Shown: piece after piece, positions 49,816 to 59,068 of the stretch
Layout: every line of letters begins with the position of its first letter
How positions within the stretch are numbered: position 1 is the first letter of the stretch
Source of the DNA: Salmonirosea aquatica
GTDB taxonomy: Bacteria > Bacteroidota > Bacteroidia > Cytophagales > Spirosomataceae
DNA length: 64,000 nt
NCBI RefSeq assembly: GCF_009296315.1
Contig: NZ_WHLY01000002.1
Coordinates: 5,120,501 to 5,184,500, forward strand
Direction: 5' to 3'
The notes under the pieces: model-generated
The model's input: only the letters and a program-made list of their open reading frames with translations
Told to the model about the DNA's origin: nothing
The model's database searches: none
Program-made: the position numbers and the translations under genes

Positions 49816-51162
49816 TTATACTTTCGGCTCCCAGCCTTTGGCGTACTCGCGGCTCCAGAGCTTCTGAGCTTCCTTGTCGCCGATGATATGGCCGGTTTTA
49901 GGGTCGATATTCAGATCGCGACCCACGCGCCAGGCAATATTGCCCAATTGCATGGCTACTACACTCTTGTAGCCGGTTTCGACGTCGCAGTTGGGGCGGC
50001 GGTTGTTGCGAATGGCGTCCGCGAAGTCAGCCACGTGCAGGCTGTCCATGCCCAGGCTGGGACTGGCCAGGTTACGGCCCTGCATTTCGTCCTCTTCCAT
50101 GACTGATTTAACTTCCTTCACCAGTTTGCCCTCCATATCGTACACCTTGTAGCTGTCGCCACCGGTATCCAGGCTACCATTTTCTCCGTAGAAAATAATG
50201 CCCCGGTCCTGGCCCTCGATCTTGCGGCCGTTGGAACTGCGCGACTCCCACATCAGGGAGATGCGACCGGGGTAGTCCATGATCACGATCTGCGTATCGG
50301 GTGTTTGCCAGTCGTCTTTGAACTCATAACGACCACCCACCGAGCTTACCCGCGTAGGGTAGTCCACGTTCAAGCCCCAGCGAGCCACATCGACCTCGTG
50401 GGTACCATTGTTGAGCGCTTCACCGGTGCCCCAGTTCCAGAACCAGTGCCAGTTGTAGTGAATCAGGTTGTCCTGATACGCCGTACGAGGGGCCGGGCCT
50501 TGCCACAGTTCGTAGTCCAGCCACTCGGGTACCGGGGCGGGCTTGAGTACGGTAGCCTTGCGGTTGTTGGTGTACCAGGTTTTGGCCAGATATACACGAC
50601 CAATAATCCCTTGGTGCAATTGCTGAATACCCTGCGTCAGGACGGGAGCCGAGCGGCGCTGAGCTCCCATTTGGACTACTTTATTGTACTTACGGGCGGC
50701 TTCTATGGCTAGTTCGCCCTCGCGGGGATTATGACTCACGGGTTTTTCCACGTACACATGCTTGTCGGCCTGGCAGCCCATGATGGCGAGTGGGGCGTGC
50801 CAGTGGTCGGGCGTGGCGATGTAGATGGCATCGATGGATTTGTCTTCCATTACCTTGCGGCAATCGCCCTGCGAAGTAGGCGTCAGTTTTTGCCCCGCCT
50901 TCTGAATGGTTTGGATGGCTTTAGGGATGGCCCGCGAATCCACATCGCAGACGGTACCTACCTCCACATTTTTAGTTTTAGCGAACGTTGCGCCCATGCC
51001 GTTGCCCCGGCTGTTGACGCCGATGGTAGCTACCCGTAGTAATTCATTAGCTCCAATGATTCGATTGTAGCTTTTGGGACTGAATGCGTAAGCCGAGCTG
51101 CCAATGGCCATTCCTACGGAGCCTGCTGCTATATTTTTGATAAAATCACGTCTCTTTTGCAT
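49816..51162 (-). CDS. Gfo/Idh/MocA-family NAD(P)-dependent oxidoreductase, Tat-exported
   Basis: A 448-residue oxidoreductase. A twin-arginine signal (KRRDFIKNIAAGSVG) starts the protein, as in other Gfo/Idh enzymes that are folded around NAD(P) in the cytoplasm and then exported. The Rossmann domain (about 42-165) has GVNSRGNGMG and the EKP motif in DKHVYVEKPVSH; the C-terminal beta-sheet domain holds the substrate. It would oxidise or reduce a sugar, or use NAD in a redox glycosidase mechanism as in GH109. It follows the DUF1080 gene by 9 bases and is the last gene of the module 4 operon. Confidence 0.93.
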   Translation of the reverse strand: MQKRRDFIKNIAAGSVGMAIGSSAYAFSPKSYNRIIGANELLRVATIGVNSRGNGMGATFAKTKNVEVGTVCDVDSRAIPKAIQTIQKAGQKLTPTSQGDCRKVMEDKSIDAIYIATPDHWHAPLAIMGCQADKHVYVEKPVSHNPREGELAIEAARKYNKVVQMGAQRRSAPVLTQGIQQLHQGIIGRVYLAKTWYTNNRKATVLKPAPVPEWLDYELWQGPAPRTAYQDNLIHYNWHWFWNWGTGEALNNGTHEVDVARWGLNVDYPTRVSSVGGRYEFKDDWQTPDTQIVIMDYPGRISLMWESRSSNGRKIEGQDRGIIFYGENGSLDTGGDSYKVYDMEGKLVKEVKSVMEEDEMQGRNLASPSLGMDSLHVADFADAIRNNRRPNCDVETGYKSVVAMQLGNIAWRVGRDLNIDPKTGHIIGDKEAQKLWSREYAKGWEPKV

Positions 51163-51171
51163 ACCGTATTT

Positions 51172-51893
51172 TTATAGGGGTTTGATTTTTATATTTCTGA
51201 AAGCCACTTCCGCTCCGTGCTCCTGTAGCAGAATATGGCCCTTGGGTACCGTTCCAAAGGCCGGTACCGCATCTTTGAATTTGCTGTAGCTCACGGCTTT
51301 GGTGTATTCAGGGGTACCTCGGGTAAATTCCAAGATTTTTACTCCGTTCAGCCAGTGCTCCACCTTTTTGCCCTGAGCCAGAATCCTGACGCTGTTCCAC
51401 TGGCCGGGGGCGTTCATCTTTTTCAGGGAGGCATTGGGAGGCATTACATCATAAAAGGAACCCGTCAGGTGATTCTCCTTCTTGTTGTCTTCGGCGAGCT
51501 TGTCGTCAAGAAGCTGATACTCGATGCCCAGATTGCCCCCTTCTCGTAGGTAGTATAAAAGTACTTGACCCCGCTATTGCCTTCGACTTCAAGGTTATAG
51601 TCGAACATCAGGTCGAAATCACCATACTGATTCTGGCTGACGATATCTCCCCCCTTACCTTCTTTCAGGGCCGTAAGGGTACCTTCCTTCACAGCCCAAC
51701 CCGAGGGTACGGCGGCACCTTTGGGGGTACTCCATCCCTGCGTGCTGGTGCCGTCAAAAAGCAGTTGCCAGCCGTCGCGTTTTTCTTTGGGAGTGAGGGT
51801 ATTGGCTTTTTGGGAAAAAGCCGAAGAGGACAGTCCGAGGACCGCCGCCAGGCATCCCAGTGTAAATAGCCTACTCGTTGGTTTCATACGCAT
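51172..51893 (-). CDS. DUF1080 (3-keto-disaccharide hydrolase) protein, interrupted by one frameshift
   Basis: Two frames form one secreted DUF1080/PF06439 protein of about 240 residues. The first has a signal peptide and RDGWQLLFDGTSTQGW, DFDLMFDYNLEVEGNSGVKYF. It shifts after YEKG and continues as NLGIEYQLLDDK, then PGQWNSVRILAQGKKVEHWLNG, and ends FRNIKIKPL. One extra base in the C run 51536-51540 restores the join, so the break is probably a sequencing error. The family has a concanavalin-like fold and includes enzymes that cleave 3-keto-glycosides. Its start codon overlaps the susD stop (TGATG), a sign of translational coupling; a second Met lies two codons later. Confidence 0.87.
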
Positions 51894-53407
51894 CAGTAGC
51901 CGGGATTTTGTTTGATTTTATCGGGATTGGACTGAATCACCTGCAAAGGAATTGGGAACAGTAGCATGTTGTCATTCCAGGCCGAAGGACTGAAGCCATT
52001 CTGCACCTGTTGTTCCTGGATCATCACGGGTTTGGCGCGCTCCGTGCGTACCAGATCAAACCAGCGGTGGTTTTCAAAGGCCAGCTCCACCCGGCGCTCC
52101 TTTTCGATCGCCAGCAAAAAGGCATCATCCGAGCTAAAAGGAGCATAATCGGGCAGGACAGAAGCCGAGCCACCCGTACTGTTCCGGGCCCTTTGCCGAA
52201 TCTTGTTCAGGTAGGTCAGGGCTACGTCCAGTTGCTTTTTTTGACGCACCAGTGCTTCGGCGTACAGCAGGTAGATATCTGCTAGACGTAGTTCGATCCA
52301 GTTGTTATTGTTATCCGAGCCACTGAACGACACATCGTAATATTTCTTGACGTACTTCTCGTTCACGGTTACGCCCCCTGGTACTGATACATACCCATCG
52401 CTCATGGAGATGGCCTTGCGCGGATCACCGGTTTCGTAGGCATTGGACATAGAGGGCGTGGGAGCATTGAAGCCACTCTTGTCGCCTACCAGTACTACCT
52501 CCTTGTTGGAGAAGCGAGGGGCGAAATCGTTGTTCCAGGGGCTGCCCGTGCCGGTACCGCCTTTTTTGTATTGTACTTCAAAAAGTGATTCAGGACCGTT
52601 TTTCTGATTGGGATCAAAAAGCGCTTTATAATCAGGCACCAGGGAGTACTGCGGACTATTGATCACTTCCAGGGCTTTGGCTTCGGCCAGGGCGTAGTAG
52701 GGAGCTCCTTTTTTCAGGGGGTACCCGGCCATGGTCATGTATACTTTGGCCAGCAGGCCCTTGGCTCCTCCGACGGTCACGCGGCCCTTATTGACCGCCG
52801 CATAGCTGGCGGGCAGATTGGCTTCCGCAAATTTCAGATCCTCCACGATGAAATCATAGATTTCCTGGGTAGGAGTACGGCCCAGCGTGTAGGCTTCTTT
52901 GACCGAAAGCTCGTGATCCACCTTAGGTACATCGCCATAGATGCGTACCAGGTAGAAATAGGTCAACGCCCGGATGAAGCGGGCTTCGGCTTTGTACTGT
53001 TCTTTCAGCTTGGGATCTGTAAATGGAACATCTTCGATTTTGTCCAGCACAATATTGCTACGCAGGATAGTATTGTAGGCGTTATTCCAGAGGTTGGTGA
53101 CAAACGAATTATCCGAGAGTAGCACATCTCCGAAGTTGTCAATGGAGGTCATGTCTTTGGAATTGCCCGGTACCCACGAAAATGTGGTGTTGTCCGAGCG
53201 TACTTCCCCTACATAGATATAGAGCTGATTGTACAGGGCCTGCAATGAAGCGTAGGGCGACATGACCGCTTGGTTCATGTCTTGTTCGGTCTTATAGAAA
53301 GTCCCCGCGTTCATTTCCGAAATGGGCTGAAGATTGATAAAATCCTCTTTGCACGAAAAAGAAGCGGCGATTAGCAAGGTGAATAGGATCGTTTTTTTTA
53401 TTTTCAA
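51893..53407 (-). CDS. susD: SusD/RagB-family outer-membrane lipoprotein (module 4)
   Basis: A 504-residue SusD homologue with lipobox SFSC, FINLQPISEMNAGTFYKTEQ at the start, EARFIRALTYFYLVRIYGDVPK in the helical part and ERRVELAFENHRWFDLVRT and IKQNPGY at the end. It starts 19 bases after susC, and its stop codon shares a base with the DUF1080 start. It should bind the glycan or glycoside that the DUF1080 and Gfo/Idh proteins then process. Confidence 0.96.
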   Translation of the reverse strand: MKIKKTILFTLLIAASFSCKEDFINLQPISEMNAGTFYKTEQDMNQAVMSPYASLQALYNQLYIYVGEVRSDNTTFSWVPGNSKDMTSIDNFGDVLLSDNSFVTNLWNNAYNTILRSNIVLDKIEDVPFTDPKLKEQYKAEARFIRALTYFYLVRIYGDVPKVDHELSVKEAYTLGRTPTQEIYDFIVEDLKFAEANLPASYAAVNKGRVTVGGAKGLLAKVYMTMAGYPLKKGAPYYALAEAKALEVINSPQYSLVPDYKALFDPNQKNGPESLFEVQYKKGGTGTGSPWNNDFAPRFSNKEVVLVGDKSGFNAPTPSMSNAYETGDPRKAISMSDGYVSVPGGVTVNEKYVKKYYDVSFSGSDNNNNWIELRLADIYLLYAEALVRQKKQLDVALTYLNKIRQRARNSTGGSASVLPDYAPFSSDDAFLLAIEKERRVELAFENHRWFDLVRTERAKPVMIQEQQVQNGFSPSAWNDNMLLFPIPLQVIQSNPDKIKQNPGY

Positions 53408-53426
53408 AAGAATTAAAAGGGGGTAC

Positions 53427-56400
53427 TTAAAACGTTACGTTGAGGCCTACGATGATGGTACGGGCGGCGGGGTAGCCCAGGTAGTCACCCCCGCGCGACA
53501 GGCCATCGCCCTGGCTGCTGGTTTCCGGATCGAAGCCGGGGTACTTCGTGAAGGTGTATAGGTTTTGGCCCGTCACGTAAGCACGGAGCCCACTGATACG
53601 CGCTTTTTGAATCAGAGTAGTCGGGAATGTGTAGCCAAGCGAGACGTTACGTATGCGTAGAAAGGAACCGTTTTCCACCCAGTAGCTCGACGGTTCCTTC
53701 TGCAAACCCTTGGGGTCGCGGTTAGCACGTAGGATCTGGCCCGAACCGGGGTCTTCCTCTGAGCGCCAGCGGTCGTTCAGCTTGTCGAGGCCGTTGCGAT
53801 CGCCGTGATAGATTCCGATCATGCGGTTGAAAAAGCTGAACAGCTGAGCTCCCTGTGATCCAGTCAACTGTACATTCAGGTCGAAATTGTTATATGAGAA
53901 ATCATTACTGAACCCATAGATAAATTTGGGCTGGTTGTTGCCCAGGTAGGTTTTGTCGCTGGCGTTGATCATCCCATCGCCATTGATATCGATATACCGT
54001 GGATCGCCGGGATGGTCGTTGGCCAGGTGCGGAGCGGCATCCAGCTCGGCCTGGTTCATAAAGACCCCATCGTAGAGATAGCCATAAAACGTGGCAATGG
54101 GACGTCCAATGGTGGTAATGAAGGTGTTGTTGGCATTGGGTGCTCCGGCATAAATGGGCCGCTCGTCGGGCCCCAGCGCCAGTACCTTGTTGCGGTTGAA
54201 AGAGATATTGAAATCCGTCGACCATTTGAATCGTTCCACTGTATTGCGGGTCCGCACCAGAAACTCCATGCCCTTGTTTTCCACCTGACCAATGTTTTGA
54301 AGTTGGGAAGCGTAGCCCGTTAGGGTAGGTACGGGTACATTTAGGAGCAAGTCCACCGAGCGGCTGTTATACACATCGGCTTCCAGGTGGATGCGCTCGT
54401 TGAGCAAGCCCAGATCCATGCCCAGGTTCCATTGGCGGGTTTTTTCCCAGCCCAGATCGGGATTGGGATAGTTGATGGGATTGACCGCGTTGACCAGGTT
54501 GTTATTCAGGGAGTAATAGCTGATGCTGGTGCGGGCGATGGCGTCGTAGTTGCCAATGCGATTATTACCCACCAATCCCCAGCTGGCGCGGAGCTTCAGG
54601 TCGCTGACGGCCCGGATATTCTGCATGAAAGGCTCCGCGCTGATACGCCACCCGGCCGAGGCCGAAGGAAAGGTACCCCACTTATTGTTGGCTCCGAAAC
54701 GCGACGAGCCGTCCGTCCGGATACTGGCCGAAAACAGGTACTTGTCGTCAAAGGAGTAGTTGACCCGTCCCAGATACGAAATCAGCGAATTCTGATATTC
54801 GGTGTTGGTGCCTCCTACGATCTGTCCGGCGCTGAGCGTGCGCACGACATCATTCGGGAAATTCTGCGCCCGAATCTGAGCGTACTCCCCGGATGACTTC
54901 TGCGTAGTATAACCCACCAGGACATTGAAGTTATTCTTCTGAATGGTTTTGTTGTAGTTCAGCGTTTGCTCGATCAGCCAGTCCTTGTCGAGCCAGGTTT
55001 CGTTGCGGGCATCGGCGGTTTTGGGAGCCCGCGAACCATCAGTGTCTACAAAGGATGGACGGTAGTATTTAAGACGCCGGTTTTCGAGGGTACCATTCAG
55101 ACTGATCTTGTATTGTAGGCCGTCTATGATGTTGTATTGAGCATAGGCCGAGGCAATGATACCATTGCGATTCATGAAGTTGGTAATATTCTCGGCAATA
55201 CCCACGGGGTTAGCTACGTCGCCGGCCCAGATTTCGGAATTCCGAACCTGCGAGCCATAGGTACCGTCGGCATTGCGAAGCGGATAAATGGGCGGAAGGT
55301 AGAGAGCATAGGAAAGGGGGCTATCCTTGCCGTTGTCCACCTGATTGTTTTCGGAAAAGTACCCGCTGATCGATACGCCGACTTCCAGCTTTGAGGTGAC
55401 GTTGGAAGTCAGGTTGGTACGCAGATTATACCGTTTGTAATCACTGTTGATCTGGATCCCTTTCTGATCGGTATATCCCGCCGAGACAGCATACCGGGTT
55501 TTGTCAGCCCCGCCCGTTACCGATAGTTCGTGGCGCTGGGTGGGCGCGTTGCGAAAAATCTGATCCTGCCAGTTGATGTCGGCAAAATTGCTGGGATTGT
55601 TAAAGCTTTCGGGAATGATGTAAAAACTGGAATTGGTGTACTTGCTCCGGATGTCGTTGCCATCGGTGATCGAGTGGGGAGCATCGCCGGGCAGGGGGGC
55701 GCGGTCGAGCCACGCCTGGTTGTGGCCGTCCTTGAAAAATTCGAGGTATTCAGCCGTATTCATCATGTCGATTTGACGAGCCACCTGTTGGACCCCGAAG
55801 AAGGTATTGAACGATACCGTGGGGGTACCTACCTTGCCTTTTTTGGTGGTCACAATGATGACCCCATTGGAGCCCCGTGACCCGTAAATTGCCGTGGAAG
55901 AGGCATCTTTCAATACCTGGATACTCTCGATGTCCGAAGGGTTTACCAATGAAAAAGCACTGCTCTCCATGGGGTAGCCGTCAATCACATACAGGGGCGA
56001 GCTACCGGCTGTGATGGAGCCCGTACCCCGTACCCTGATTGTAAGTCCCTCACCACCGGGTGCGCCATTGGTTTGCTGAACCTGTACACCGGCCATTTGT
56101 CCTACCAGTGCTTCTCCATAAGAAACCGCCGCCTTGTTCTTCAACTTATCTGCCGATATGGTAGCGATAGCGCCCGTTAGGTCGGCTTTCTTTTGTACGC
56201 CGTAGCCTACCACTACCACTTCATTGAGGGCCTTGCTCTCAGGTACCATCGCTAATTGCAACGTAGACTGATTACCTACTGCTACCTCCTGGCTCACGTA
56301 CCCTACAAAGCTAAATACGAGCGTAGGGGAACCGGTGTCGGGTATTTCCAATTGAAACTGACCTTCAGCATTGGTCGTGGTACCGCGCTGTGTACCTTTC

Positions 56401-56885
56401 AACACCACGCTCACGCCCGGTAGCCCCGCGTTGTTTTCATCCGTGACGGTACCTGTCAGCTGGCGATCGACGGGAAGCGTAATGGTTCGTGGCACTATAC
56501 CAGTAGGCGAAGACTCGGTTTCGGGAATAGGGCTCAAAATAATCTGCTGACCAACTACCTCATAGACAAGATGTAAGGGCTTGGTGATTTTGTCCAATAT
56601 GGAACTCAGTGCTTCATTCGAAACAACCAGGGTAATCTTCTGATTGGCGGGGATAAGTACAGGGCGGTAGGCAAACCGTACTTTGGTCTGCTTCTCAATG
56701 GCCAACAGTACCTGGCGGATTTCCTGATTTTCGATTTTCAGGCTAATCCGCTTTTGTAGCAGTTCTTGAGCCGTGACATTGTGCGCCATGGATACACCCG
56801 TAAAAACCACTGCCACAAGATATTGAATCAGTGAGATTTTCATAAGGTGAAAAACTAGGGGTTTGAAACGTACTGTTTTTTTCAT
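53427..56885 (-). CDS. susC: SusC-family TonB-dependent transducer with STN domain (module 4)
   Basis: A SusC of about 1152 residues: signal to about residue 40 (VFHLMKISLIQYLVAVVF), STN domain about 45-120, CarboxypepD_reg-like domain about 140-225, plug about 235-350 (NEVVVVGYGVQKKADLTGAI), barrel ending VGLNVTF. The start was set at Met 56885 rather than the first Met of the frame (56969), because the extra 28 residues do not look like a signal and the chosen start resembles the other SusC starts. It transports and senses the module 4 ligand. Confidence 0.95.
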   Translation of the reverse strand: MKKTVRFKPLVFHLMKISLIQYLVAVVFTGVSMAHNVTAQELLQKRISLKIENQEIRQVLLAIEKQTKVRFAYRPVLIPANQKITLVVSNEALSSILDKITKPLHLVYEVVGQQIILSPIPETESSPTGIVPRTITLPVDRQLTGTVTDENNAGLPGVSVVLKGTQRGTTTNAEGQFQLEIPDTGSPTLVFSFVGYVSQEVAVGNQSTLQLAMVPESKALNEVVVVGYGVQKKADLTGAIATISADKLKNKAAVSYGEALVGQMAGVQVQQTNGAPGGEGLTIRVRGTGSITAGSSPLYVIDGYPMESSAFSLVNPSDIESIQVLKDASSTAIYGSRGSNGVIIVTTKKGKVGTPTVSFNTFFGVQQVARQIDMMNTAEYLEFFKDGHNQAWLDRAPLPGDAPHSITDGNDIRSKYTNSSFYIIPESFNNPSNFADINWQDQIFRNAPTQRHELSVTGGADKTRYAVSAGYTDQKGIQINSDYKRYNLRTNLTSNVTSKLEVGVSISGYFSENNQVDNGKDSPLSYALYLPPIYPLRNADGTYGSQVRNSEIWAGDVANPVGIAENITNFMNRNGIIASAYAQYNIIDGLQYKISLNGTLENRRLKYYRPSFVDTDGSRAPKTADARNETWLDKDWLIEQTLNYNKTIQKNNFNVLVGYTTQKSSGEYAQIRAQNFPNDVVRTLSAGQIVGGTNTEYQNSLISYLGRVNYSFDDKYLFSASIRTDGSSRFGANNKWGTFPSASAGWRISAEPFMQNIRAVSDLKLRASWGLVGNNRIGNYDAIARTSISYYSLNNNLVNAVNPINYPNPDLGWEKTRQWNLGMDLGLLNERIHLEADVYNSRSVDLLLNVPVPTLTGYASQLQNIGQVENKGMEFLVRTRNTVERFKWSTDFNISFNRNKVLALGPDERPIYAGAPNANNTFITTIGRPIATFYGYLYDGVFMNQAELDAAPHLANDHPGDPRYIDINGDGMINASDKTYLGNNQPKFIYGFSNDFSYNNFDLNVQLTGSQGAQLFSFFNRMIGIYHGDRNGLDKLNDRWRSEEDPGSGQILRANRDPKGLQKEPSSYWVENGSFLRIRNVSLGYTFPTTLIQKARISGLRAYVTGQNLYTFTKYPGFDPETSSQGDGLSRGGDYLGYPAARTIIVGLNVTF

Positions 56886-56900
56886 TAGGTTTGGTTGTTT

Positions 56901-57022
56901 TTGTGAATAGATAAGCAAAGGCTCCTCCTGTACCTCTGGAAACAGATGCTTGATGAGTAGGACTATCAAAGGGAGGAAACTGGCATCAGTTGTGCTCGCA
57001 ACACGACTGGTGCTTTTATTTT
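56901..57022 (+). ncRNA. Candidate cis-antisense RNA over the susC leader (module 4)
   Basis: Prediction only. On the plus strand a TTG (56863-56865), 20 bases and an exact TAGGTTTG (56886-56893) form a promoter-like pair next to the susC start codon on the other strand. The implied RNA runs through a CCTCC/GGAGG pair (56924-56928 with 56972-56976) to the terminator at 56983-57022, about 120 nt. It is the third case of the same arrangement in this window. Confidence 0.42.
56983..57022 (+). terminator. Intrinsic terminator facing right, between fecR and susC
   Basis: A 12-bp stem with two G-U pairs on the plus strand (56983-56994 with 57002-57013) and a 7-nt loop closed by GTG...CAC, followed by TTTTATTTT. 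On the minus strand the same arms give two mismatches and no T-run, so the element clearly favours plus-strand transcription. Confidence 0.6.
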
Positions 57023-57125
57023 ACTAGGGGAAGGGGAAAGATTTTTTCATGTTGTGAAAATGTTGAGTTCAGGAACTGTTTAATTTTACTACAAAGAGGT
57101 AAAGCCGCCCAAAATCAATTGCCAA

Positions 57126-58205
57126 TCAACAGCCTTTGCTGTATATAATCACCTGGCCATCAATAACTTTATACTCAGCTCCTAGTACCTTGCAGATCAC
57201 TTTTAGCTTCTGGTATAAGTCTTCTTCGGTCAGATTAACCGTTAACGAACAGTTGCGGAGTAATTCTTCATCAAATACCACATCGATACCGTAGGCTTTT
57301 TCCAGCGATTCAAAAACGTGGTGAGCCGAAGCATCTTCAAAGGCAAAAAGATTTTTCTGGCTTTTAGGAATCAGCAGAATAGGTTTTTCAACCAGGGACT
57401 TACTGATGGTCGCCTCCGGTCTTTGAAAAACGGCTTTCTGATTGGGAGTAAGTACAACGCCTTCAGCTTCGGGGTCCTGGGTGGGATTGGATTTATCGGC
57501 ATATACCGATACCCGACCCGACTTGACGGATACGGTAACGTTAGGAGAATACAGGGGTGCCTGAACCTGAAAACTCGTACCTAGTACTTTGGTGATCAGG
57601 CCATTGGTATATACCAGAAATGGTTTCTTGGGATTTTTTTGAATGTCGAAAAAAGCCTCGCCTGTGAGGTATACTTCACGGGTAGAACCCGTAAAATCCT
57701 TGGGATATTTGAGGCGGCTGTGCTTACTCAGTTGGATTCTGCTGCCGTCTGATAGCTTTAGTAGCATCGTTTTCTCGGCTTCGTTTACCGTATCTATCCA
57801 CTCATGCTGTTGCTTGGAAGGGTAGGAAGCCAGTCCAGGCTCGTTCGTTGGCCTGTAAGATCGTAACATCCAGCCCAGCGCTAGCAGCAATGCAACGGAT
57901 GCTGCCAGCTGCCAGAATTGCTGCTTGGAAAGCCAGCGTCCGGGCGATTCCCGCTCTATGGAGGCAAGGGTACCTTCAATGCGGGTCCATACGTGGTTTA
58001 CCTGGGTAGCCGAAAGCACGTCCTGATGTATCGTCCCCAAGCCTTCTACCAATCTACGGGCTTCTTCCACCTGGTAATACCGCTCAGGATACTCGGCCAG
58101 AAACTCCCGCCAGAACGCCTCACTTCGGGGCGTAGGGGTCAATACCCACTCCTTGAAGTAGTCGTCGACGGCAAAGTCTTCGGCGGTGAATTGATAGTAG
58201 TCCAT
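57126..58205 (-). CDS. fecR: FecR-family anti-sigma factor (module 4)
   Basis: A 359-residue membrane protein: cytoplasmic 1-95, transmembrane helix about 97-115, FecR domain about 135-240 (KTMLLKLSDGSRIQLSKHS, REVYLTGEAFFDIQKNP), C-terminal DUF4974/STN-like domain about 280-355. It ends exactly in Lys-Gly-Cys. The N-region is of the same subtype as FecR at 16727, and the two partner sigma factors are also alike. It lies 45 bases after the sigma stop codon. Confidence 0.94.
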   Translation of the reverse strand: MDYYQFTAEDFAVDDYFKEWVLTPTPRSEAFWREFLAEYPERYYQVEEARRLVEGLGTIHQDVLSATQVNHVWTRIEGTLASIERESPGRWLSKQQFWQLAASVALLLALGWMLRSYRPTNEPGLASYPSKQQHEWIDTVNEAEKTMLLKLSDGSRIQLSKHSRLKYPKDFTGSTREVYLTGEAFFDIQKNPKKPFLVYTNGLITKVLGTSFQVQAPLYSPNVTVSVKSGRVSVYADKSNPTQDPEAEGVVLTPNQKAVFQRPEATISKSLVEKPILLIPKSQKNLFAFEDASAHHVFESLEKAYGIDVVFDEELLRNCSLTVNLTEEDLYQKLKVICKVLGAEYKVIDGQVIIYSKGC

Positions 58206-58250
58206 TGTGTCGTAGTTGGCTTATGTTCAGGTGGTGGCTATGTCGGAAAA

Positions 58251-58844
58251 TCACAAAAAATCTCTCAAAAAGAGCGCAGCGTACAGACTCAGAATACGGA
58301 TATTTTCACGTAGTACCTTCAGAGCCGAGTATATGAACTTACAGGCCGACTGGTAGTTGATGCCCATGATACGGGCGATTTCCTCGTTGCTAAAATGGTG
58401 TGTAAAACGTAGGTCGATGGCCTGCTGTTGCCGTGGACTCAGGTGGGCATACCCTGCTTTGAGCTGCCGAAGAAGCTGCTCCTCTCCCTCGGTTTTGATC
58501 CATTGGGTTTCTATAATTTCGTCTTCGCCTTCCAGGTGATGCATTTGGGCTACGTCGGTGGCCCTATGGAATACATCCTGCTGCTGGGCCCGCTGAATCT
58601 TGTTGCGCAACGATCTGAACAGGTAAAACCGAATGGAGTCGGTTTCACTGAGGTTCTCACGGCTCTGCCATAGCTCGATGAAGAGATCATGCAGGCTATC
58701 CTCGATAAGCTGTACGTTGCTGGTGATACGGTACCCGTAGCTGACCAGCTCCCGGGCGTGCAGCTCATAAATGCGCTGAAACGCGGTCCGATCGCCCTGC
58801 CGGAAAGTATTCCACAAGCTTTTGTTTTGGGTTTTGGATAGCAC
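58251..58844 (-). CDS. ECF sigma factor with hydrophobic C-terminal tail (module 4)
   Basis: A 197-residue ECF sigma factor with region 2 (FQRIYELHARELVSYGYRI, IEDSLHDLFIELWQ) and region 4 (LSPRQQQAIDLRFTHHFSNE, QSACKFIYSALKVLRENI). The start is GTG at 58844; no ATG gives a full region 2. After region 4 there is a hydrophobic tail (ILSLYAALFLRDFL), as in the sigma factor at 17877. It should activate the module 4 susC operon. Confidence 0.92.
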   Translation of the reverse strand: MLSKTQNKSLWNTFRQGDRTAFQRIYELHARELVSYGYRITSNVQLIEDSLHDLFIELWQSRENLSETDSIRFYLFRSLRNKIQRAQQQDVFHRATDVAQMHHLEGEDEIIETQWIKTEGEEQLLRQLKAGYAHLSPRQQQAIDLRFTHHFSNEEIARIMGINYQSACKFIYSALKVLRENIRILSLYAALFLRDFL

Positions 58845-59010
58845 CGAGTTACAGGATTTATGAATTCAGGTTGGTGGACTTATCAAGCTCTGACCGGCCT
58901 TTAGTATACTTATGACAGCAAGTAGCGATTTTAATCCTATTTTTTCTGAAAATTTTTAAAACTGTTGAAGTTTAGGCCAGAAACAATGCTTTTAAAAGAA
59001 TAGACTCACA

Positions 59011-59042
59011 AAAAAGCCCACCCTGGTTTATCCGGGGCGGGC
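59011..59042 (-). terminator. Intrinsic terminator of the GMC oxidoreductase gene
   Basis: A GC-rich stem of about 11 bp with one mismatch and one G-U pair (59016-59026 with 59032-59042) and a short loop, followed on the minus strand by TTTTTTGTGAG. It lies 27 bases past the stop codon of the GMC gene and separates it from the module 4 sigma gene. Confidence 0.75.
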
Positions 59043-59068
59043 CATTCTTCTATTCTGTGGTTTTGTTG

